Source: Bacteroidia bacterium
GTDB taxonomy: Bacteria; Bacteroidota; Bacteroidia; JABEUT01
DNA: 11,902 nt
NCBI GenBank assembly: GCA_013044305.1
Contig: JABEUT010000230.1
Coordinates: forward strand, 1-11,902
Direction: 5' to 3'
A program made the position numbers and the translations under genes. The stretch's first letter is position 1. Each line of letters begins with the position of its first letter. Of the stretch, positions 6,717-11,902 are shown in pieces. The notes under the pieces were generated by a model, which saw only the letters and a program-made list of their open reading frames with translations, was not told the DNA's origin and made no database searches.

Positions 6717-7688
6717 TCAGGTGGAGAGCATGCGGCTGATTCTTATCAAATCCTCATTCACATCCACTTTATGTTTGCGTGCTTTATCAATTGGAGTAAA
6801 CACAACCTGGTTGTGCACCAGCCCGGCCACCAAATTTTTCTTACCCTGAATGAGCGCTTCGGTGGCAGCGGCTCCCAGACGGCTTGCCAGAACCCGGTCA
6901 AAGCAGGTGGGGCTACCCCCGCGCTGCATGTGTCCAATCACCGTTACCCTTGTATCGTAGTGGTTGAATTTTTCTTTTACCTTGCGGGCCACCTCAAAGG
7001 CACCGCCTTCCTTATCTCCCTCGGCAACTATAATAATAACGGATGATTTATGCCTTTTCCAGCCCTCCTCCAGATGTTTTATGAGCTCCGATATATCGGT
7101 ACTGGTTTCAGGAATAAGTATTTCTTCGGCTCCGGCGCCCACACCGCCGTTAAGGGCTATAAAACCTGCATCGCGCCCCATTACTTCCACAAAGAACAAG
7201 CGGCTGTGCGAGGCGGCTGTGTCCCTAATTTTGTCAACGGCGTTTATAACGGTGTTGAGCGCCGTATCGTAGCCAATGGTAAAATCGGTACCGTAAAGGT
7301 CGTTGTCTATTGTTCCGGGCGCACCCATGCACGGTATACCCGACAACCTGGAAAATTCATTGGCTCCTTTAAATGTACCATCGCCGCCTATCATGATGAA
7401 TCCTTCTATACCTGCGTTTTTAGCCATCTCTATGGCTTTATTGATGCCTTCTCCGGTCATGAACCTGCTGCTGCGCGATGTTTTGAGAATGGTGCCGCCG
7501 CGCTGAATGATGTTGCTTACCGAATGCGAATCCATAGGAAGAAAATCGCCGTCAATCAAGCCTTCATAGCCCCTTCGCACTCCTATCACTTCCAAATTGT
7601 GAAAGATACCTGTGCGTACCACCGCCCTGATGCAGGCATTCATTCCCGGAGCGTCTCCTCCGGAGGTAATCACCGCAATCTTCTTCAT
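6717..7688 (-). CDS. pfkA: ATP-dependent 6-phosphofructokinase
   Basis: It phosphorylates fructose 6-phosphate to fructose 1,6-bisphosphate in glycolysis. Seen: GGDAPGMNA (10-18), the sugar/nucleotide loop with GGDGT (101-105), the catalytic PGTIDND (124-130; D128 as general base), IGYDTALN (138-145), EVMGRDAG (168-175), GAEE (186-189) and GHMQRGG (252-258). Glycine at position 104 and glycine preceding TIDND are the pair found in ATP-using enzymes, where PPi-dependent ones have Asp and Lys; so ATP use is likely. Length 323 matches the bacterial type. The allosteric-site arginines were not checked individually. A one-mismatch -7 box is just upstream (7705-7712), and the PHP phosphatase follows after 13 bp. 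Confidence 0.96.
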   Translation of the reverse strand: MKKIAVITSGGDAPGMNACIRAVVRTGIFHNLEVIGVRRGYEGLIDGDFLPMDSHSVSNIIQRGGTILKTSRSSRFMTGEGINKAIEMAKNAGIEGFIMIGGDGTFKGANEFSRLSGIPCMGAPGTIDNDLYGTDFTIGYDTALNTVINAVDKIRDTAASHSRLFFVEVMGRDAGFIALNGGVGAGAEEILIPETSTDISELIKHLEEGWKRHKSSVIIIVAEGDKEGGAFEVARKVKEKFNHYDTRVTVIGHMQRGGSPTCFDRVLASRLGAAATEALIQGKKNLVAGLVHNQVVFTPIDKARKHKVDVNEDLIRISRMLST

Positions 7689-7704
7689 ACTGTTATTGTA
7701 AATT

Positions 7705-7712
7705 CAAAATAA
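7705..7712 (-). promoter_or_regulatory. Possible weak -7 box for pfkA
   Basis: Read on the - strand this is TTATTTTG, one mismatch from TAnnTTTG, 16 bp before the pfkA start codon. The position is right for a leader of about ten bases, but the match is imperfect and no -33 element is evident. Confidence 0.25.
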
Positions 7713-7730
7713 AGGTAGTTCATTTTTATT

Positions 7731-7768
7731 AACCGGGCCCTGCCGGAACAGGATGTTATTTGCCGGTT
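7731..7768. repeat. Inverted repeat upstream of pfkA
   Basis: AACCGG (7731-7736) pairs with CCGGTT (7763-7768), and inside it CCTG (7739-7742) can pair with CAGG (7749-7752). It lies 43-80 bp upstream of the pfkA start codon and no T-run follows on the - strand. An operator or part of the end of the neighbouring transcript are both possible. Confidence 0.25.
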
Positions 7769-7818
7769 TGTGTGCCCATACTTTTAAAATTGTGTTGCTG
7801 CGCCTGCATTAGCTAATC

Positions 7819-7859
7819 AGATAAAGGCCGTAAATTGTCTGGTTTTCCTTGTTTTATCT
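7819..7859 (-). terminator. Possible hairpin after the membrane-protein gene
   Basis: AGATAAA (7819-7825) and TTTATCT (7853-7859) are perfect 7-base inverted arms, 26-66 bp past the stop codon at 7885 on the - strand. AAGG/CCTT (7824-7827 with 7847-7850) offers an alternative inner pairing. The stem is AT-rich with a large loop and no strong T-run, so a terminator is only a tentative reading. The rest of the 196-bp gap (7689-7884) shows nothing I recognise. Confidence 0.2.
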
Positions 7860-7884
7860 ATTATTCCAGCACAGTGCATGGCGC

Positions 7885-8373
7885 TCACCAGTGATGAAAA
7901 TGAAAATATGACAGTATGATAAAATAAAATTTAAGATAGAAAAAGTAGAATATAAAATCCCATGCAACTATTGAAATGAACATATACGAAATCACCTTTT
8001 GTTTGTCACGGTAAAAATGAACAGCCAGGGCAGTACCTATCGGTATGGATAGTATGAAAGGCGTAAAAAAAGCGATCCCCGCAAGGCCCCATTTTGTTTT
8101 TATTTTGGCAATGAACCTATTCTCGTGCGGTTGTGTCAGCCTGTCCTTTTTTATGGGAAAGTATTTAAGCCTAAGCCTATGCCATTTATCCAGCGCCCAC
8201 TGGCTGATGTTGGCGAACACCCATGCGCCTGTTACCCCGCCGGCGGTGGTTATGGTTATGGCTTTAAAGAATGGGAATTTGGCAACCACAGCGGCCGGAA
8301 CACCGCCGAAGCCGAGCTTCAATGAACTTAAAAAGAAGATAAACAAATCCAAACCTATCCTGTGCCAATTCAT
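7885..8373 (-). CDS. Small four-helix membrane protein, resembling the small multi-drug export family
   Basis: A 162-residue integral membrane protein with about four hydrophobic segments (roughly 6-30, 35-60, 96-119, 128-156) and a basic loop at 66-95. Landmarks are GFGG-P (21-26) in the first segment, TTAGGVTGAWVF (42-53), ENRFIAKIKTKWGLAGIAFFTP (84-105) and LSIPIGTALAV (108-118). The glycine/proline pattern recalls the poorly characterised small multi-drug export protein family (PF06695-like), but this assignment is from memory of the pattern and transport has not been shown. The C-terminus is strongly aromatic and ends in YFHFHHW. The start is fixed by the ATG at 8371-8373; the frame is closed by a stop 27 bp upstream. 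Its only promoter-like box is 175 bp away. Confidence 0.7.
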   Translation of the reverse strand: MNWHRIGLDLFIFFLSSLKLGFGGVPAAVVAKFPFFKAITITTAGGVTGAWVFANISQWALDKWHRLRLKYFPIKKDRLTQPHENRFIAKIKTKWGLAGIAFFTPFILSIPIGTALAVHFYRDKQKVISYMFISIVAWDFIFYFFYLKFYFIILSYFHFHHW

Positions 8374-8547
8374 ATCCGCAGCTAAACTTATGCCATGTTA
8401 CGTTTCCGGCGGCAGCGTTGTTCCGGCAGGGTTTAAATGTATCCGGCTGCTTTTTACATATAGTATTGAACAGCTGCTGAAACGGTTTAAATCATTGCAC
8501 GAAAAGCGGCACGCCTGATTATTTCTTTAATGAGGTCATATTTTACT

Positions 8548-8555
8548 CAAAATTA
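8548..8555 (-). promoter_or_regulatory. Putative -7 box upstream of the small membrane-protein gene
   Basis: Read on the - strand this is TAATTTTG, an exact TAnnTTTG match, in the 191-bp gap (8374-8564) between two - strand genes. It lies 175 bp before the next start codon. The few ATG codons between open only reading frames of two to six residues, so a long untranslated leader or a small RNA is implied if the box is real. I see nothing else in this gap. Confidence 0.35.
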
Positions 8556-8564
8556 AGAATAAAG

Positions 8565-9515
8565 TTACGTTTGTGGTAATTTACCTGTTCTTTTCCTGAA
8601 CTGAATGTCTTTTATCCATTTAATCGGCAGGGGCAGGCTATTTTTCCGTATTTGCAAAAATTTTATTTCCTGGGAGCCGAATCCGCGGTAAAACCGCGCT
8701 ATGTCTTTGTTCAGCGAGCCTTCAAAATCGAGGGTAAGCTCCCTTTCGGAGTGGCTGCGAATGAAGCGGTCAATCAAAAAGGTCATGGCTTGCATTTCAT
8801 AACCCTGTTCGTTCACACCGGAAAAAAGGAATATCTCTCTTTTATTACTCCCTGCATAAAAGGCACCCGCACACAAGTCATTCTTCCCGGCGGATACGCC
8901 CCATACCTTGCCCATGTTCCTTTTCAGGCAGGCATGAATAAGTGTATCCAATACTTGATAGTAGGAAGCAGGCTGCTTGAATTCCCTGCCACGGTTTTTC
9001 CTGAAAAGGTCTATAAGAATTGTGGGGTCCACGCCTTGTATTACATCCAGCCGGTTGAAAATGGCCTTGCGCAGATTCCTTTTGGTCTGGGTCGAGTAAT
9101 TGGCGAAAATTTGCGTATACGGCCTGATGAGATCAAGCAAGTGGGTAACCAGCACCCTTGATTCATAATTGTCATTGGTAAATACATTCATGGTATTCAG
9201 GTTAAACTCTACATACCGGAAGCGGGCGGGTATGCGGTCTATAAATTCTTTCACCTTGGCGGCGTTGAGCCCTGCCACCGAAAAAACACCAAGTTGCTGG
9301 GTAAACGGGGGCGGATAGATGTATTTGAATCCGTATTTTTCTGCCTGGGGTACCGGCATCACGCTTTTGTAATCGCCTTCGATTAGTGCACCCCAGCCGG
9401 GTGCTACAATATCAAGATACCAGCTATATGCATATACAATTCCGTTTACGGAGTTCTTTATACAAAAATCCCACTTGAGCTTATCTATTTCTTCGTTTTC
9501 GGCAAATACTATCAT
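8565..9515 (-). CDS. GNAT/FemAB-like transferase, uncharacterised
   Basis: A 316-residue soluble protein with the look of a FemAB/GNAT-fold acyltransferase (the group that includes BioF2-like acetyltransferases and FemXAB peptidyl transferases). Supporting patterns are YSTQTKRNLRKA (140-151), the long basic helix typical at the domain joint, followed by WGVSAGKNDLCAGAFYAG (205-222), a GNAT-like strand pair, and LDFEGSLNKDIARFYRGFGS (262-281), the conserved end of the acetyl-CoA-binding half. No signal peptide or membrane segment is seen. The ATG at 9515 is preferred: AGGA lies 9 bases upstream, and the alternative TTG at 9524 adds only three residues. It follows the deacetylase-like gene by 22 bp (13 bp if the TTG is used), so they form an operon. 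The acyl donor and acceptor are unknown. Confidence 0.65.
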   Translation of the reverse strand: MIVFAENEEIDKLKWDFCIKNSVNGIVYAYSWYLDIVAPGWGALIEGDYKSVMPVPQAEKYGFKYIYPPPFTQQLGVFSVAGLNAAKVKEFIDRIPARFRYVEFNLNTMNVFTNDNYESRVLVTHLLDLIRPYTQIFANYSTQTKRNLRKAIFNRLDVIQGVDPTILIDLFRKNRGREFKQPASYYQVLDTLIHACLKRNMGKVWGVSAGKNDLCAGAFYAGSNKREIFLFSGVNEQGYEMQAMTFLIDRFIRSHSERELTLDFEGSLNKDIARFYRGFGSQEIKFLQIRKNSLPLPIKWIKDIQFRKRTGKLPQT

Positions 9516-9537
9516 GTCATTCAATCCTGTTTGGCGT

Positions 9538-10854
9538 TCATGACGCAGCCCATTTTACCATATTCTCAAATACTTCCTTCCAGTTTTCCCAGTTATCCCG
9601 TTCGCTAAGGGAGTGGTTATGCCAAATACTTATGAATTCGCCCCTGCAATATTTAACCTGTGCAATAATTCTTTCAATTGCCTTTTCGGCATCGCCGGGC
9701 GACATATTCATGTATTCGTTTAATGTTCCGTCCATCACCGCAGGCGGATGTATTATTACAGGCAGCGTTTTTTCTGCCCTAAGATCGTAGAACGGAAAGG
9801 GAGTGCAAATGCTTGCCCTGAAACCTGGAGCCTGGGCATAGGCGAGTGAATAGTCGTCGGTGATGTTAAGTTCGGCAAGGCAACGGTAGGTTTCCGGCAG
9901 CCTCACTCTTAAAAAGTGCTGACGCGATTTGGTTATTTTATACGTCAGGCAGCGCTCCACATTTGCCACTTCTGATTTTACCACATCGGCGCGGCTTGCC
10001 GATTGATACGAGGGGTGAATGCCAATCTGGGCAAAGCCGTTTGCTTTTTTAACAAGCGCGGCAAAAGTTTTACCACCGGGGTTGATATTCCGGTCGTAAT
10101 GGCTGCGTATGGATGAGGCAAGGAAAAAGTAAATTGGCGACAGCTTGTACTTTTTTATCACCGCTTCCTGATACGAATAGGTGTCGTAAGGGTCTTGTTT
10201 TGTTCCTAATAGAACGGCGGTTTTTTCCAATATGCCCTTTGTATTGAGCTTTAATAACATGCGCAAATAGCCGCCAGCCGTAACCGCTGCGGTTCTGCCC
10301 AGATGCGCGTATGCCACATCGATGTCGATGGTGGGCGTATAGGTATAAACGGCTTCCTTAAAGGCCAGCATGGGATATTGTTTCAAAAGCTCCTTTTTCA
10401 GTTGCATGGCCCAAAAGTTAACCAAGGGCTGTTCAAGAAACTGGTTTTGATAGGCAAGGCTGCTTACTGCCTGAAACCTTGCATGGCAGTCGAGCGGGCG
10501 GTCAAAATACTCCTCATAGCGGCTCACCAGATAAAATGCGGCCGAAAAAATATCGAATGGAAGATTACCGGATGCCGAGGGAAAGAATATTTTCAAACCG
10601 TTCCACTCCGATATGCTTATTTTCTGCGGGCTTATTCCGCTCTGAAAAAGTAAGCCTGACGGATTTATTGAAAACGGATCCTTTTCTGTTATGCCGGATG
10701 AATAATTTAACTTTGGCCCCTGCCAGTTTGCATACTCCTCATTATCGTTCGTTATCCTGTAGGGTACCGATATGATGTGTTCAAAGAAAAGAGCAAAAGT
10801 ATACTTTAAGCGGGGAGTATTTTCGGGTGTATAAATCAGCAATTGCATGTTCAT
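9538..10854 (-). CDS. Polysaccharide deacetylase-family protein with N-terminal DUF7033-like domain
   Basis: A 438-residue protein of a type common in Bacteroidota. The N-terminal part (about 1-165, with YLVSRYEEYFDR at 108-119) resembles DUF7033. The C-terminal half is a NodB-like (CE4) deacetylase fold: TPTIDID (173-179) supplies the aspartates of the metal-site motif, GIHPSY (278-283) the His/Ser motif, SRQHFLR (310-316) and TDDYSLAYA (332-340) family landmarks, GFRAS (344-348) the conserved Arg loop, and SIWHNHSL (409-416) the late His motif. No signal peptide is visible. The ATG at 10854 is chosen; a TTG two codons earlier and an ATG two codons later are alternatives. A -7 box lies 23 bp upstream. 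It probably removes N-acetyl groups from a sugar polymer or precursor; the substrate is unknown. Confidence 0.78.
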   Translation of the reverse strand: MNMQLLIYTPENTPRLKYTFALFFEHIISVPYRITNDNEEYANWQGPKLNYSSGITEKDPFSINPSGLLFQSGISPQKISISEWNGLKIFFPSASGNLPFDIFSAAFYLVSRYEEYFDRPLDCHARFQAVSSLAYQNQFLEQPLVNFWAMQLKKELLKQYPMLAFKEAVYTYTPTIDIDVAYAHLGRTAAVTAGGYLRMLLKLNTKGILEKTAVLLGTKQDPYDTYSYQEAVIKKYKLSPIYFFLASSIRSHYDRNINPGGKTFAALVKKANGFAQIGIHPSYQSASRADVVKSEVANVERCLTYKITKSRQHFLRVRLPETYRCLAELNITDDYSLAYAQAPGFRASICTPFPFYDLRAEKTLPVIIHPPAVMDGTLNEYMNMSPGDAEKAIERIIAQVKYCRGEFISIWHNHSLSERDNWENWKEVFENMVKWAAS

Positions 10855-10876
10855 GTTCAAATTAGCCTCTATCCAG

Positions 10877-10884
10877 CAAAATTA
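10877..10884 (-). promoter_or_regulatory. Putative -7 box for the deacetylase-FemAB operon
   Basis: On the - strand this reads TAATTTTG, an exact TAnnTTTG match, ending 23 bp before the ATG at 10854. It is separated by 4 bp from an opposed -7 box for prmC. No -33 TTTG is seen. Confidence 0.5.
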
Positions 10885-10888
10885 GTCA

Positions 10889-10896
10889 TATTTTTG
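10889..10896 (+). promoter_or_regulatory. Putative -7 box for prmC
   Basis: TATTTTTG matches TAnnTTTG exactly and ends 22 bp before the prmC ATG. It faces away from the deacetylase promoter 4 bp to its left, so the two polymerase sites would overlap. No -33 TTTG is seen. Confidence 0.5.
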
Positions 10897-10918
10897 CTGT
10901 ACGCCATTCGCCGTTTCA

Positions 10919-11806
10919 ATGAACATTGCAGAACTTAAAACCTTGTTTGAGGCTAAACTGAAGGATATCTATCCTGATGGCGAGATAAAAAGCCTGTTTG
11001 CTTTTGTTGTCTCATCCGTATTGAAAATTGATAATTTAAAGATGCTCCTGGAGCCCGAAGCGGAATTGAGCAGAAGCGATGTGAAGAAAATCGCTCAAAT
11101 CATAGTCAAACTAAGGAAACATATACCTGTTCAATACATTACAGGCTACTGCAATTTTTACGGAATGAGGCTGAAGGTAACCCCCGCTGTGCTTATTCCC
11201 AGACCCGAAACGGAGGAGCTTGCCGAATGGATAATTCAGGACCTGCAACCGGTGAAACCAAAACAGCAAGCGAAGCCGGTACGCATATTGGATATAGGAA
11301 CAGGCAGCGGCAGTATAGCTCTTGCATTGAAAAAAAATATCCCTAATGCAAAAGTTACCGCAACAGACAATTCGGTAAAAGCTCTGAATGTTGCGCGCGC
11401 CAATGCAAAGGCGCTTAAGCTTGATGTGGAGTTCATGCATGCAGATATACTTAATGATAAAACACCGGAGTCTATGCCGGCAGGAGTGGATATAATTGTA
11501 AGCAACCCTCCTTATATTACAGAATCGGAGAAACAAAGCCTGCCGCAGAATGTAATGAAGGAGCCGCACAGCGCGCTTTTTGTTCCCGATAACGACCCGT
11601 TGCTATATTACCGTGCCATTGCAGAGTTTGCAAAAGAAATGCCACCCCACCCCCCAACGGGCGCCTTAATACTTTATTTTGAAATTAACGAAGATAGGGC
11701 TACAGAGATTAATTTTATGCTTGCCAAAATGGGTTTTAAGGATATAGCTGTTAGGAAGGATATTAACGGGAAGGACAGAATGGTAAAATGCAGTTTTTAC
11801 CCGTAA
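10919..11806 (+). CDS. prmC: Peptide chain release factor N5-glutamine methyltransferase
   Basis: It methylates the glutamine of the GGQ motif of release factors RF1 and RF2 in the cytoplasm, using SAM. The N-terminal helical domain (about 1-90) contains HIPVQYITG (68-76), which positions the release factor. RPETEEL (95-101) is the PrmC/HemK signature, DIGTGSGSIAL (125-135) is SAM motif I, TATDNS (147-152) carries the ribose-binding acid, and SNPPYI (195-200) is the catalytic NPPY motif that binds the target glutamine. The tail EINEDR (255-260) is also conserved. Length 295 is slightly longer than the usual 275-285, mostly from a proline-rich loop at 241-248 coded by a C-rich stretch. It has its own -7 box and is divergent from the deacetylase operon. 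Confidence 0.95.
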   Translation: MNIAELKTLFEAKLKDIYPDGEIKSLFAFVVSSVLKIDNLKMLLEPEAELSRSDVKKIAQIIVKLRKHIPVQYITGYCNFYGMRLKVTPAVLIPRPETEELAEWIIQDLQPVKPKQQAKPVRILDIGTGSGSIALALKKNIPNAKVTATDNSVKALNVARANAKALKLDVEFMHADILNDKTPESMPAGVDIIVSNPPYITESEKQSLPQNVMKEPHSALFVPDNDPLLYYRAIAEFAKEMPPHPPTGALILYFEINEDRATEINFMLAKMGFKDIAVRKDINGKDRMVKCSFYP

Positions 11807-11856
11807 CTCAACCTGACTTCAGCCGTATGGCGTTCATGTTTTAACAGCCCTTTTTC

Positions 11857-11864
11857 TAAATTTG
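11857..11864 (+). promoter_or_regulatory. Putative -7 box for the gene leaving the window
   Basis: TAAATTTG matches TAnnTTTG exactly, 50 bp after the prmC stop and 27 bp before an ATG at 11892. This is the same spacing as for the desaturase promoter at the left end. Confidence 0.45.
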
Positions 11865-11891
11865 CAAGAACCACGCAGGCGCTGGTCTGCA

Positions 11892-11902
11892 ATGAGTACT
11901 AA
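11892..11902 (+). CDS. Possible start of a downstream gene, cut by the window end
   Basis: An ATG at 11892 opens a frame (Met-Ser-Thr, then cut). It is supported only by the -7 box 27 bp upstream; nothing can be said about the product. Confidence 0.25.

Noticed and set aside
7050..7712. A 220-codon open frame on the + strand opposite pfkA
   Set aside because: It lies entirely over the well-conserved pfkA on the other strand, its translation has no recognisable motif, and it is a frame shadow.
8045..8518. A 157-codon + strand open frame running past the membrane-protein gene
   Set aside because: Most of it is antisense to the four-helix membrane protein; it has no promoter-like box or family motif and its composition is Cys/Ser-rich shadow sequence.

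Overview
The window looks like chromosomal DNA of a Bacteroidota species. This rests on protein families that are typical of the phylum (the PGP-rich GpsA variant, a DUF7033-type deacetylase, a FemAB/GNAT-like partner and a short Ppx/GppA), on the near absence of Shine-Dalgarno sequences, and on repeated matches to the Bacteroidota -7 promoter element TAnnTTTG just upstream of genes. It is dense, ordinary-looking housekeeping DNA. I see no phage, transposon, CRISPR array, tRNA or rRNA.

Left part (98-5952, all + strand): a membrane desaturase strikingly like eukaryotic dihydroceramide delta-4 desaturase (DEGS/DES1), GpsA (glycerol-3-phosphate dehydrogenase), a zinc-finger-bearing SAM methyltransferase, a peptidase C26-type glutamine amidotransferase, a hotdog acyl-CoA thioesterase, a PduO-type corrinoid adenosyltransferase and a short Ppx/GppA phosphatase. 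Promoter-like -7 boxes precede the desaturase and the thioesterase, suggesting at least two transcription units.

Middle (5960-8373, - strand): a PHP-type phosphatase of the CpsB/YwqE family sits 13 bp downstream of pfkA (ATP-type 6-phosphofructokinase) in a likely operon. Beyond a 196-bp gap with two imperfect inverted repeats lies a small four-helix membrane protein, preceded by a 191-bp gap that holds a -7 box far from the start codon.

Right part: a - strand pair (8565-10854) of a DUF7033/polysaccharide-deacetylase-like protein and a FemAB/GNAT-fold transferase, probably acting on an envelope glycan or cell-wall substrate. It is divergent from prmC (+), which methylates release factors; the two opposed -7 boxes lie only 4 bp apart. 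A promoter and the first codons of a further + strand gene close the window.

The most notable item is the desaturase. Many Bacteroidota make saturated (dihydro) sphingolipids, so a full-length homologue of the eukaryotic sphingolipid desaturase, with the DES-specific N-terminal segment and all three histidine boxes, raises the possibility of unsaturated or 4-hydroxylated sphingolipids in this bacterium.
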